Part shown: one piece after another, positions 30,826 to 37,581 of the stretch | How positions within the stretch are numbered: the first letter of the stretch is position 1 | How the letters are laid out: each line of letters opens with the position of its first letter | Source: a virus | IMG/VR virus record: IMGVR_UViG_3300039449_000033 | Location: 1 to 45,614 of that record | Direction: 5' to 3' (one strand) | DNA: 45,614 bases | The notes under the pieces: model-generated | What the model was told of the DNA's origin: nothing | Databases searched by the model: none | What the model saw: the letters and a program-made list of their open reading frames with translations, nothing else | Translations under genes and position numbers: made by a program

Positions 30826-31407
30826 CTATCTTGTGCGCCCCATTGATTCGGACAGCCGATCTAGCGCCACTCGCAGATGAGCGAACCCATCACGGACCCG
30901 CAGCGCGCCGTAGACCGATGACGGGTGGTGCCCGTCCAGCACGCAGGCGGTGATGATCTGCCGGTCGCCAAGCTGAACATGGCGGGACAGCTTTTCGTAC
31001 TTGCTCAGCCGATCGATCTGGATCGTCACCGCATGGTCCGGCTTGGGGCTGGACTGTACCCGGTCGTTGTCCGGCAGCGCAGGCTTGCCGCGCAAGGTGC
31101 CCTCGAACGCGTCACGCAGGGCAGTGGCTGCGTTGAAGCCTGCCGTGCTGATGTTGCCACGCTTGTGCCAGAACTCCAGCAGGTCGACACGCCTGGCGCC
31201 GGTCACGCCGTTCGGGTTCGTAGTCTTGCCGGTCTTGGCGTCCACCTCGCCGCGCTCCTCGATGACCAGCCCTGCCCGATTGGCTTGGCCGGTAGCGCCG
31301 TGGTCCCATGCTGCTGTGATCATCGTGATAGGCCTCTTGGATTTTGCCAGACCGCCGGCAAGAGCGGCGCGGCGTTGCTTGTTGGCCTTGCGGCTCTTGG
31401 TGGTCAT
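30826..31407 (-). CDS. DUF6456-like protein, possible late-gene regulator
   Basis: 193 residues. The basic N terminus (MTTKSRKANKQRRAALAGGL) precedes GARRVDLLEFWHKRGNISTA followed by a helical segment, and a C-terminal half with LGDRQIITACVLDGHHPSSV and LRVALDRLSESM. This layout recalls DUF6456-type putative helix-turn-helix regulators in alphaproteobacterial phages; that call is tentative. It is the last gene of the replication/regulatory operon, just before the structured region and packaging genes, which is where late activators or antiterminators such as Q are found. Confidence 0.6.
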   Translation of the reverse strand: MTTKSRKANKQRRAALAGGLAKSKRPITMITAAWDHGATGQANRAGLVIEERGEVDAKTGKTTNPNGVTGARRVDLLEFWHKRGNISTAGFNAATALRDAFEGTLRGKPALPDNDRVQSSPKPDHAVTIQIDRLSKYEKLSRHVQLGDRQIITACVLDGHHPSSVYGALRVRDGFAHLRVALDRLSESMGRTR

Positions 31408-31724
31408 GCTTGGCCTCGTGCTTTCTTCAAAGCGACGTTTGCTTCTCTGAGGATCATTCCGATTTCCGTTTCAGCGCCGTTGAACCAACGGTTCACTTTA
31501 TCCAGCGCCTCATACAGATCCGGCGCCGCGGCGATCAGATGGGCGTTAGCATCCTGCTCATCGCGGTCGGTGTATTCGTGATATTCACCGTCGTTCAGAT
31601 CGGCGACGAAATCGTTCCCGCATCCGTAGCCATGCACGCGACCAGCTGGCAGCGCGTCCGCCTTGCTGATGATCGAGCTGAAGTCGATAGCCCACGGCCC
31701 CGGCGTCCACTTGCGTTCACTCAT
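31404..31724 (-). CDS. Ead/Ea22-like hypothetical protein
   Basis: 106 residues from the ATG at 31724. WTPGPWAIDFSSIISKADAL and DANAHLIAAAPDLYEALDKV match a widespread small phage protein family related by pattern to Ead/Ea22-like proteins. Function is unknown. Both ends overlap neighbours by ATGA. Confidence 0.7.
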   Translation of the reverse strand: MSERKWTPGPWAIDFSSIISKADALPAGRVHGYGCGNDFVADLNDGEYHEYTDRDEQDANAHLIAAAPDLYEALDKVNRWFNGAETEIGMILREANVALKKARGQA

Positions 31725-31909
31725 CCCTCTGCGCCCCTCTGTTCCCGTCTGGCGGGCTTGTGATGTTCCGTGGTGTCCTGGGGCCAGTCGCTCTCGTCTC
31801 CTGCGCCCAAGGCTGCGATGGTGGCTGTCAGCTGGTGGTCCTGCTGCCGGCGAGCCCGGCGTTCGCGCTGGTTGCGTTCCTGGCGGGTAAACTTCAGTTC
31901 GGGCCTCAT
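31721..31909 (-). CDS. small basic hypothetical protein
   Basis: 62 residues, strongly charged (TRQERNQRERRARRQQDHQL), no family. ATGA overlaps at both ends support it as a real member of the operon. It may bind nucleic acid, from composition only. Confidence 0.5.
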   Translation of the reverse strand: MRPELKFTRQERNQRERRARRQQDHQLTATIAALGAGDESDWPQDTTEHHKPARREQRGAEG

Positions 31910-32526
31910 GCTGCCACCCGCTCGGACCGACGGGGGATGCCAAGCACCTCCACAAGCGCAGAGATGCGCGCGTTGGAAATGCCGTACTCTCGGGCAATGT
32001 CTGCAGTCCGCACTCCGTCACGGTAGGCTTGCGCGATCTCATCTGCGCGGGGGTGGTTCAGCGCGTTCTTGCGGGCCAGTTCCTGAGCGTGGGCACGCAT
32101 TGCGGCGCGGTCCACCTGGACTGTTTTGCGCATGGAGGCCGCCCACGCCTTGCGCATGGCATCATCGGCCTCTGCGGCCTTGCGGGCCTTCCACGCATTG
32201 ACCAGACGAAGCAGGCGACGGGCTGATTTCTCAGACAATGGGCGTTTCAGCGTGCGGGCCAAGGCTTGGTAGTTGACACCCAGTGCATCCGCTGCGGCCT
32301 TCACGGTTGCAAACTGATGCCCGGCAATATCAACGGGCTTCTTGTTGCGCGGATATTTGTTGCGCGCTGGTGAGGAACAGCCCAGCCCGACGCCTTCGGT
32401 GTGACCATAACGGCTGAGGTAGCTCGAAAGGGATGCCGGCTTGATACCCAAGGCGGCAGCGGCTTCATTTACTGACGGATAATCCTTACCCCTAATGTGC
32501 ACGGGCATGCAGTTCGCGCGGCTCAT
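31906..32526 (-). CDS. multi-HTH protein with NUMOD1-like units, no nuclease
   Basis: 206 residues. Two similar units, HIRGKDYPSVNEAAAALGIK (about 10-42) and IAGHQFATVKAAADALGVNY (about 66-95), have the NUMOD1 pattern of a short beta hairpin plus helix-turn-helix. A third helix-turn-helix closes the protein (AQAYRDGVRTADIAREYGIS, about 162-190). NUMOD1 units normally accompany homing nucleases, yet no GIY-YIG or HNH motif is present. It may be a former homing protein kept as a DNA-binding regulator. ATGA-coupled to both neighbours. Confidence 0.7.
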   Translation of the reverse strand: MSRANCMPVHIRGKDYPSVNEAAAALGIKPASLSSYLSRYGHTEGVGLGCSSPARNKYPRNKKPVDIAGHQFATVKAAADALGVNYQALARTLKRPLSEKSARRLLRLVNAWKARKAAEADDAMRKAWAASMRKTVQVDRAAMRAHAQELARKNALNHPRADEIAQAYRDGVRTADIAREYGISNARISALVEVLGIPRRSERVAA

Positions 32527-32864
32527 GCTGCTTCTCCGATCCAGCCATTGGCTTTGGCGATGCTGACCTGTTCCCGGCCGCGAGGCGTCAGGACCACGGC
32601 GCAGGCACCATTCGGCGACGGACGTTCATCGATCAGGCCCAGGGTTTTCATCGCCCCGGCAATCCACGGCTTGGACCGCAGCGGCGACTTGGCGAGGAAC
32701 ACCTTGCCCTCGGCGTATTGCTGCGAAGCGCGTGCTAGCGATGCCAGCATTGCCATCACGTCGTCGCGGTTCTCGGTGACGATGTTCCGGGCGCCGTAGG
32801 GGTGGTAAGGGTCATTGCCGACGTTGCGGGCCGGGTGGCGTTCGGGCGATAGGAAAGCGTTCAC
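32523..32864 (-). CDS. hypothetical protein, winged-helix-like
   Basis: 113 residues. The C-terminal part (WIAGAMKTLGLIDERPSPNG followed by ACAVVLTPRGREQ) looks like a winged helix with a 'LTPRGRE' wing end as seen in small regulators. No named family was recognised. It overlaps both neighbours in ATGA. Confidence 0.55.
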   Translation of the reverse strand: MNAFLSPERHPARNVGNDPYHPYGARNIVTENRDDVMAMLASLARASQQYAEGKVFLAKSPLRSKPWIAGAMKTLGLIDERPSPNGACAVVLTPRGREQVSIAKANGWIGEAA

Positions 32865-33070
32865 TTGCGGGCCTCCAGGGTCATGCGGCGGATCACGTCG
32901 ATGGTGTCCTGTGCGGTGAAGGGGCGCTTGGGTGTAGCGCGGCGGATGATGCGGCCGGTTGGGGCTGTCTCGTCACGGTCTGCCGCAGGGATGTCGAACG
33001 GGGCCGGCGGTACGGCAGCGGCGGGCATCTTGCGCTTGCCGAAAGGGTTGTTTGTCATGCGGCGCTTCAT
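32861..33070 (-). CDS. small basic hypothetical protein
   Basis: 69 residues from the ATG at 33070, which overlaps the upstream stop in ATGA. The basic N terminus (MKRRMTNNPFGKRKMPAAAV) is followed by a Pro-rich linker and a short helix (FTAQDTIDVIRRMTLEARK). No family recognised. Confidence 0.5.
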   Translation of the reverse strand: MKRRMTNNPFGKRKMPAAAVPPAPFDIPAADRDETAPTGRIIRRATPKRPFTAQDTIDVIRRMTLEARK

Positions 33071-33306
33071 GCCCGTGCCTCCGGGATGCACAGAACAGAA
33101 CGGGCGTAGGCGATACCGGCCTCAGTCAGCTCCCAGATCGTTTCTCGCTGGCCCTGGGTCTGGTGGATCAGGCCGTCGCGATGCAGCGCAGCGATGGTGT
33201 CGATGCGGTCCCGCATTGCGCAGCGGTGGCGATAGGCGAAGTCTGCGCCCGTCAGTGGAACAGGCTGGCCGCGGCGGAAGAATGCCCTGAGGGGGTGGCG
33301 GGTCAT
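33067..33306 (-). CDS. small winged-helix-like protein
   Basis: 79 residues. DTIAALHRDGLIHQTQGQRE followed by WELTEAGIAYARSVL has the helix-turn-wing pattern ending in LTEAG, as in PadR/MarR-like small proteins. It is one of a run of three very small DNA-binding-like proteins downstream of the initiator gene. ATGA overlaps at both ends. Confidence 0.55.
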   Translation of the reverse strand: MTRHPLRAFFRRGQPVPLTGADFAYRHRCAMRDRIDTIAALHRDGLIHQTQGQRETIWELTEAGIAYARSVLCIPEARA

Positions 33307-33917
33307 GCTACCAGCGCCTCCAGCTCAGACACGTCGAAGGCGCGCTTGTCGGGGATGCCGACCTCGCGCTTGATGATGGCCCGGCTGTCCACATCAGCGC
33401 GGGCGGCTTCGTGGGCTTCGCGCAGCTCGATCAGACGGGCGCGGACCTGATCGGCGGGGTATGTCTCAGCCATCTGCTGTGCCAACTGCAGGCGGCGTTC
33501 ACGCAGGACGTGACGGCTGGCACCGGCCTTCTCCAGCATGATAGCGCTGCGGCCCCAAAGCCAATTCTCGCTGATGGGCAGCCCGTCATTCAGGCGCTTC
33601 AGGTTGATCTCGACGCTGTCGGCCTTCCAGCTGTCGCCGTTTCCGCCAACCTTGGAACCGGCGGCCTTCGCAGCACGGGCCAAGTCCTTCGGGCTGGGCC
33701 AAGCCCACGTCTCGGCCTCGTCGGACAGCTTGTCGGAGAACTCGCGCCACCAGGCTGCCAGCTTCTCGCCCTCGGGGGCAAACCGACGCAGGATGCGCAG
33801 GTATTCGGTCATCTGGGCAGCCTTGAGGTTCTCGTCGCCAGCGATGCCTTTGGGCGGGACGCGGCGGGCAAGGTATTCGCTCAGTTTGCTGGTGAGGTCG
33901 GCGGCGTGGAGATTCAT
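33303..33917 (-). CDS. hypothetical protein next to replication initiator
   Basis: 204 residues, helical. Notable are MTEYLRILRRFAPEGEKLAA, a Trp-rich WWREFSD segment, WAWPSPKDLARAAKAA and a long charged helix near 145-175. Its place directly after the initiator recalls helicase-loader genes such as lambda P, but no ATP-binding or loader motif is visible, so that remains a guess. Confidence 0.5.
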   Translation of the reverse strand: MNLHAADLTSKLSEYLARRVPPKGIAGDENLKAAQMTEYLRILRRFAPEGEKLAAWWREFSDKLSDEAETWAWPSPKDLARAAKAAGSKVGGNGDSWKADSVEINLKRLNDGLPISENWLWGRSAIMLEKAGASRHVLRERRLQLAQQMAETYPADQVRARLIELREAHEAARADVDSRAIIKREVGIPDKRAFDVSELEALVA

Positions 33918-34642
33918 CGTGCGGCCCTTCTCTGTTCAAACGCGTCGTCGGCTTCCATTTGGGCTGTGACGAGGCGCAGGGTTTCGGCGGTGATGGCGGG
34001 TTGATGGACAGGGGTCTTGAGCGTGGCGGTAATCCAGGGGATCGGCTCCGCTACGCCCTCGCGCTGCGATCGCCTGAAGGCTTCGCGTGTCCTGTTGAAG
34101 CCATGCTCACGGATCATTTTCCCGATGAACGAGCCAGCAGGCTTTTCACTCACCCGCTTGCGCTTGAGGTATTCCCGAGCATTTGCCCAGAATTCAGCAT
34201 TCTCAGCTTCAGACGGCGCGCAGCGCCCAGAAGCGTTAGCTTCTGGTATTGATGGTTCAATGGTGGTTCTTGATGGTTCGTCCGCAGATTCTGCGGGGGT
34301 AAATGACGTTTTCTGCGGGGGGGTGGCGCAGCTTTTGCGGGGGCGCAGCTTTTGCGGGGGCGCAGAATCTGCGGGGGTTACTGGGGTTGGACGAACGAAG
34401 AACAGGTTCGTCCCGCCTGGCCCGGCGTTGTCTTCGATCTGCAGGTAGCCCTCTGCCCGAAGTGCCTTGATGTGGCCCTGCACTGCGCGCTCCGACATGC
34501 CAGTTCTCTGCGCCAAGCGGGGCGTCGAAGGGTAGCAGCGGCCCTGGTCGTCGGCGTGGTCGGCCAGCGCCAACATAACAAGACGCTCGCCAGCCTTGAG
34601 CGTGCTGCTCTCGAAAACTGCAGCCATGATGCGGACGCTCAT
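33914..34642 (-). CDS. replication initiator-like HTH protein
   Basis: 242 residues from the ATG at 34642, which has GGAGAGG upstream and overlaps the previous stop in ATGA. Residues about 12-80 are a winged helix of HTH_36 type (LKAGERLVMLALADHADDQG, RCYPSTPRLAQRTGMSERAV). The central linker (about 88-120) is Pro/Lys/Ser-rich and is encoded by the tandem 17-bp repeats. The C-terminal half is helical. This is the lambda O-type plan: a DNA-binding N terminus, an origin inside the gene, and a C terminus for partner contact. Confidence 0.75.
   Translation of the reverse strand: MSVRIMAAVFESSTLKAGERLVMLALADHADDQGRCYPSTPRLAQRTGMSERAVQGHIKALRAEGYLQIEDNAGPGGTNLFFVRPTPVTPADSAPPQKLRPRKSCATPPQKTSFTPAESADEPSRTTIEPSIPEANASGRCAPSEAENAEFWANAREYLKRKRVSEKPAGSFIGKMIREHGFNRTREAFRRSQREGVAEPIPWITATLKTPVHQPAITAETLRLVTAQMEADDAFEQRRAAR
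34283..34377. repeat. iteron array, putative replication origin
   Basis: 17-bp units of the form CGCAGMTTYTGCGGGGG, read on the plus strand. Three are exactly tandem at 34327-34343, 34344-34360 and 34361-34377, one stands at 34283-34299, and a degenerate one at about 34307-34321. A 17-bp period does not keep codon phase, so the repeat is conserved as DNA rather than as protein. Its place inside the initiator gene is that of the lambda origin in O. Confidence 0.75.
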
Positions 34643-34965
34643 TCGACCTCTCCGATGATCTGGCGATGCAGGTCGGTGTAGCTTGGCACTCCGATGGCAG
34701 CGGTGGCCTCCTCGGCGCTGGTGACAACCACGACATGTCCGCGCCATGCGCCGTGCCACTCGACTTGCGCCGGGGTCAGCTTGCGCGCCGACGGGGGCAG
34801 CAGGCCGTCCTTCACCTCGATGGCAAAGCACCGGCCGCGGAACCCGACCAGCAGGTCAGGGCATCCCTGCCCCACTGCATGAAGCGGCTGGACGCTGGCA
34901 CCGACGGCGCGCAGGGCACCGACGATCTCGGCTTGGTTGCGATCGACCTTGGCGGCTCTACGCAT
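34639..34965 (-). CDS. VRR-NUC/PD-(D/E)xK nuclease-like protein
   Basis: 108 residues from the ATG at 34965 (GGGG seven bases upstream); a GTG at 34971 is alternative. GCPDLLVGFRGRCFAIEVKD holds the PD and ExK residues of the PD-(D/E)xK fold, followed by LTPAQVEWHGAWRGHVVVV, characteristic of VRR-NUC-like phage nucleases. It is likely a structure-specific nuclease or Holliday-junction-type enzyme for replication or recombination. ATGA-coupled to the initiator. Confidence 0.8.
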   Translation of the reverse strand: MRRAAKVDRNQAEIVGALRAVGASVQPLHAVGQGCPDLLVGFRGRCFAIEVKDGLLPPSARKLTPAQVEWHGAWRGHVVVVTSAEEATAAIGVPSYTDLHRQIIGEVE

Positions 34966-35260
34966 GGTCACGCCCCGCCAAGTAGGTCGCCAGCGACTTG
35001 TGAACCGCCAGGAAGCGCTTGCGGCTCTCGTTGCTGCGGAAGCGCATGCCCTTCGCCCGTCGTGCGATGATAGGCATCACGCCAGCGTTGCTCTGCCCAT
35101 TCCCGATGATCGCGACAGGCGCGCAGGGGCTTTGTACGCGGGTGCCCGTGCGGGGCAACGAAGCCGAAGCATCCGATGCCGCCGCAACCGGGGTGATGAC
35201 ATCCACGCCGCTGAACGCCATCAGCTGCAGACGGTCTATTTTCAGGGGCTGGCATGTCAT
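34958..35260 (-). CDS. hypothetical protein
   Basis: 100 residues from the ATG at 35260, in a TGATG junction with the upstream stop. No domain was recognised. The middle is Ala/Ser/Pro-rich (PVAAASDASASLPRTGTR), and the C terminus is basic (ESRKRFLAVHKSLATYLAGR). It overlaps the nuclease gene by eight bases. Another frame in the same place is open but lacks coupling signals. Confidence 0.5.
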   Translation of the reverse strand: MTCQPLKIDRLQLMAFSGVDVITPVAAASDASASLPRTGTRVQSPCAPVAIIGNGQSNAGVMPIIARRAKGMRFRSNESRKRFLAVHKSLATYLAGRDHA

Positions 35261-35694
35261 CAGGCCGCGGCCCGCATCCGGCCGTAAGCGCGAAGCTCTT
35301 TTGCGTGCGCGATACAAGCCTTTGCCATGGCTTCGTATTCAGCGGCGCGGGCTTCGATCTCCTCGTCGGTCAGGCTTTGGATGGGAACGAGAACCTGTTC
35401 GCCCTGGCGCATGACCGTGTAGGCTTTCTGCATGTGATCGAAGCCGTCCATGATGATCTGACGGTCAGTCGCCGCAGCGGCTTTGGGGGCATATGCACCC
35501 ACAGTCCGCGACACGGTTTCTTTGATGAAATCGACTGCGCAGGCCACGTAGAAATCGGCATCTTCGCCGTCTATCTCAGACTTCATCGTCAGGATTTCTT
35601 GGGTGAACCAGTCAACCCGGATCGCAATTCCTGCGCCGACGCGCTCTTGAACAAGGCGGCGAATTTCGGAGGTAACGTCTGTCTTGCTACGCAT
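35260..35694 (-). CDS. hypothetical protein
   Basis: 144 residues, helical, acidic in the middle (MKSEIDGEDADFYVACAVDF) and with a C-terminal charged helix (TDEEIEARAAEYEAMAKACI). No family recognised. It belongs to the leftward replication operon. Confidence 0.55.
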   Translation of the reverse strand: MRSKTDVTSEIRRLVQERVGAGIAIRVDWFTQEILTMKSEIDGEDADFYVACAVDFIKETVSRTVGAYAPKAAAATDRQIIMDGFDHMQKAYTVMRQGEQVLVPIQSLTDEEIEARAAEYEAMAKACIAHAKELRAYGRMRAAA

Positions 35695-35696
35695 GG

Positions 35697-36365
35697 TCAG
35701 ATCCTCGTCATGATGCGGTCATGAACCGCGTCGATTTTGTTGATGCAGCCGCGCAGACGCAGACGCTCCTCTGGGGTCAGGATCGCGGTCACGGCTTCGA
35801 TGTTCTCTTTCACCAAGGCGCGGGCGTAATCTTCGAACGCGCCAATGAAATGCAGTGCGCGGTTGAACTCGCGCGGGTCGCGGCCCTTTAAGTCGATGAT
35901 CGGTCGGGGCGGTTCAGGCTGGCGCTTTTGCGTGCCTTGGCTGGCGAGCTGCGAAAGGGTCGGAGGATTAGGGCTTTCGACCTGCTCCTCAAAATCATCC
36001 TCAGAAACGTTAGCAACGCGAACGGCCTGCTTTGCCTGATGCGGAGACATGCCGGCTTCACGAGCTGCATCTGCGCGACCCAATTGAAGGCGGTCGCCCG
36101 CCTTTAATTCTGGCTTTGGGCCAGTAGGAGCTGGCTCAATCTGCTTCAGCAGCTCACCCGCGCGACGAATGGCCCTTGCACGGATGCGCTGCGCCATGCG
36201 CTCAAGCTGGTCGTCTTGGGATTGGCGCGCATAGCTTGCCAATGCAGCCGCCTTGTCAGCCCAGTCATTGCATTCATCGACTGCGCTGCACTGCGCCAAC
36301 GCGGCACGGGCTGCTTCGTAGGTTTGCGGGAGGCGGGCGGAGTTTACGGGGGCGAGCGCGTTCAT
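35697..36365 (-). CDS. ParB/KorB-like HTH phage protein
   Basis: 222 residues. The N-terminal helical region has LPQTYEAARAALAQCSAVDE and DKAAALASYARQSQDDQLER, a known small-phage pattern. The middle resembles the ParB-type helix-turn-helix (GRADAAREAGMSPHQAKQAV, then RVANVSEDDFEEQVES). The C terminus is a helical bundle. Members occur directly after Cro-like genes in alphaproteobacterial prophages. DNA binding is likely; partition is not implied because no ParA is present. Confidence 0.65.
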   Translation of the reverse strand: MNALAPVNSARLPQTYEAARAALAQCSAVDECNDWADKAAALASYARQSQDDQLERMAQRIRARAIRRAGELLKQIEPAPTGPKPELKAGDRLQLGRADAAREAGMSPHQAKQAVRVANVSEDDFEEQVESPNPPTLSQLASQGTQKRQPEPPRPIIDLKGRDPREFNRALHFIGAFEDYARALVKENIEAVTAILTPEERLRLRGCINKIDAVHDRIMTRI

Positions 36366-36583
36366 GCTGCGCCCTCGAAGAAATCAGATGGCTCGATATT
36401 GCATTTGCCCTGTTGGGCCGCTTCGATCAAAGCCTGTTGCGCTTTCTGCGGGATGCGGCCTCCAGTGCCGCCCTTCTCCTGGCCGACCGTCCAGCGGTAG
36501 ACCCAGCTTTCGGAGCATCCAGTTAGCTCCGCGACCCTTGAGATCCCGCCGCACTTGTCGATGATTTTGTTGGCGATGGTCAT
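36362..36583 (-). CDS. Cro-like HTH protein
   Basis: 73 residues from the ATG at 36583, preceded by AGGGGTGA. IDKCGGISRVAELTGCSESW followed by VYRWTVGQEKGGTGGRIPQK is a Cro/C1-type helix-turn-helix; the tail NIEPSDFF is typical of these small proteins. It is the first gene of the leftward operon, divergent from the repressor, with operators between them. It would favour lytic growth. Confidence 0.75.
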   Translation of the reverse strand: MTIANKIIDKCGGISRVAELTGCSESWVYRWTVGQEKGGTGGRIPQKAQQALIEAAQQGKCNIEPSDFFEGAA

Positions 36584-36609
36584 GTTCACCCCTAGGTGTT
36601 GCATGCCTG

Positions 36610-36638
36610 ACTTTCGCAAATCGAAAGTAGATAGTCAA
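36610..36638 (-). promoter_or_regulatory. leftward early promoter
   Basis: Minus strand TTGACT, 17 bp, GAAAGT. The spacer and -10 are filled by operator O1. The same arrangement recurs on the plus strand at 37173-37201. It drives the Cro-like and replication genes and should be shut when O1 is occupied. Confidence 0.65.
36611..36627. promoter_or_regulatory. operator O1
   Basis: CTTTCG-CAAAT-CGAAAG, a perfect 17-bp palindrome lying between the -35 and -10 of the leftward promoter. Confidence 0.8.
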
Positions 36639-36645
36639 GCCTTGC

Positions 36646-36662
36646 CTTTCGATCTTCGCAAT
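36646..36662. promoter_or_regulatory. operator O2, imperfect
   Basis: CTTTCG-ATCTT-CGCAAT. The left half is perfect and the right half partial. It lies 35 bp from O1 and 24 bp from O3, centre to centre. Confidence 0.55.
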
Positions 36663-36669
36663 ACCATCT

Positions 36670-36686
36670 CTTTCGTAATTCGAAAA
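36670..36686. promoter_or_regulatory. operator O3
   Basis: CTTTCG-TAATT-CGAAAA, one base off the perfect palindrome. It covers the region just before the repressor -10 element and start codon, a place suited to autorepression, like lambda OR3. Confidence 0.7.
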
Positions 36687-36690
36687 TAAT
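36685..36690 (+). promoter_or_regulatory. candidate -10 of repressor promoter
   Basis: AATAAT, five of six matches to the -10 consensus, with no good -35 at 16-18 bp. A start seven bases later would fall on the ATG at 36697, giving a leaderless mRNA as for lambda cI from PRM. There is no Shine-Dalgarno before that ATG. Confidence 0.45.
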
Positions 36691-36696
36691 GGGCCT

Positions 36697-36984
36697 ATGC
36701 GTATGGAATGGCTTAAAGAACAACTCGAACAGCGCGGTTTAACCCAGGCAGCGGCGGGCGACGCCATCGGCTTGAGCGAATCCAAGATGTCGAAGGTGAT
36801 GAACGGCAGCCGCAAGCTGTCAGCTGATGAAGCTGATGGCCTGCGGCGTTTTCTGGGGTACTACCTGCCAGACGATCCCAGGGATGCGCCGGAAGTGCGC
36901 ATTATGAACCATCTCTCAAAGCTGCAAAGCGATCAAAAGCGCGCTGTAGAGGCGTTCCTGAGCACGATGTTTCAGGGTCGCTGA
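36697..36984 (+). CDS. short phage repressor, XRE family
   Basis: 95 residues. The helix-turn-helix is LTQAAAGDAIGLSESKMSKV, with MNGSRKLSADEADGLRRFLG after it (about residues 15-55). The C-terminal 30 residues (LSKLQSDQKRAVEAFLSTMF) are a short dimerisation-like helix. There is no LexA-type peptidase domain, so it cannot be inactivated by RecA-stimulated self-cleavage in the lambda manner. It is the only plus-strand gene between two operator clusters. An ATG at 36703 is an alternative start. Confidence 0.8.
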   Translation: MRMEWLKEQLEQRGLTQAAAGDAIGLSESKMSKVMNGSRKLSADEADGLRRFLGYYLPDDPRDAPEVRIMNHLSKLQSDQKRAVEAFLSTMFQGR

Positions 36985-37087
36985 CCGCTTCAGACAGTAG
37001 CACCTCGAACAGGCGCAGATCACGCGGAGACATGGCGGCCAGAAGGGTCGCCATTTTCTGTTCGGGAGTGTTCTTGATTCGGACCAT
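36902..37087 (-). CDS. possible small protein convergent with repressor
   Basis: 61 residues (MVRIKNTPEQKMATLLAAMS, then PRDLRLFEVLLSEAV). The part outside the repressor gene has coding-like third-position use and a good amphipathic pattern. GGAG is too close to the ATG, and 83 bp at its 3' end overlap the repressor. It may instead be noncoding. Otherwise 36985-37148 holds no gene. Confidence 0.35.
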   Translation of the reverse strand: MVRIKNTPEQKMATLLAAMSPRDLRLFEVLLSEAVSDPETSCSGTPLQRAFDRFAALRDGS

Positions 37088-37148
37088 GCTCCAATCGAAA
37101 CCTATCAGGGCCGTAGTAAGCAACCGCTTTCTTCCTAACGTGCAGGAA

Positions 37149-37165
37149 GTTTCGTTTTTCGAAAG
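37149..37165. promoter_or_regulatory. operator O4
   Basis: GTTTCG-TTTTT-CGAAAG, one base off the palindrome, upstream of the rightward promoter. Confidence 0.65.
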
Positions 37166-37172
37166 ATAAGTG

Positions 37173-37201
37173 TTGACGGGGCGCTTTCGATTTGCGAAAG
37201 T
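37173..37201 (+). promoter_or_regulatory. rightward early promoter
   Basis: TTGACG, 17 bp, GAAAGT, with O5 inside. From the operator to the base after the -10, the 20-bp CTTTCGATTTGCGAAAGTCA is identical to the leftward promoter read on its own strand. It drives the operon from 37252. Confidence 0.65.
37184..37200. promoter_or_regulatory. operator O5
   Basis: CTTTCG-ATTTG-CGAAAG, perfect palindrome between -35 and -10 of the rightward promoter. Confidence 0.8.
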
Positions 37202-37251
37202 CATCTCATACCGCAGCCATCCCGGCGGCGGATCACCGAGAGAGACGCCCC

Positions 37252-37581
37252 ATGAAACTGACCCTCGCCATCATCGCTCTGCCCCTGATCGCCGCCTGTG
37301 CACCGCGCCCTGACGCCATTGCGCCCGTTTCGATGGGCTCGGCCTTCTCCAGCTACGACTGCCGCGCCGCTGCTGCTGACCTGCGCACCGAGCGCCAGAA
37401 CCTCGAAGCGCTGTCCCAGGCTCAGCGCAACGCTGCCACCGGAGACGCGATCGGCGTGTTCCTGATCGGCGTCCCCACCTCGTCGCTGACTGGCGGCAAC
37501 AAGGCTGGCGACATCGGCGCAGCGAAGGGCAAGATCATCGCCCTGGAAGCCCGCGTGCAAGCCTGTGGCGGTGCGCTGTGA
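37252..37581 (+). CDS. early lipoprotein
   Basis: 109 residues from the ATG at 37252. MKLTLAIIALPLIAACAPRP is a lipoprotein signal with an LIAAC lipobox. The mature part has SSYDCRAAAADLRTERQNLE and a conserved GVFLIGVPTSSLTGGN segment known from small phage/plasmid lipoproteins, then a helix with a second Cys. It is first in the operator-controlled rightward operon. Such early lipoproteins often act in superinfection exclusion; here that is inference. Confidence 0.75.
   Translation: MKLTLAIIALPLIAACAPRPDAIAPVSMGSAFSSYDCRAAAADLRTERQNLEALSQAQRNAATGDAIGVFLIGVPTSSLTGGNKAGDIGAAKGKIIALEARVQACGGAL

Noticed and set aside
35697-36365. Plasmid-like partition system
   Set aside because: The ParB-like HTH protein has no ParA beside it and no centromere-like repeats; an integrase is present, so chromosomal lysogeny is expected.
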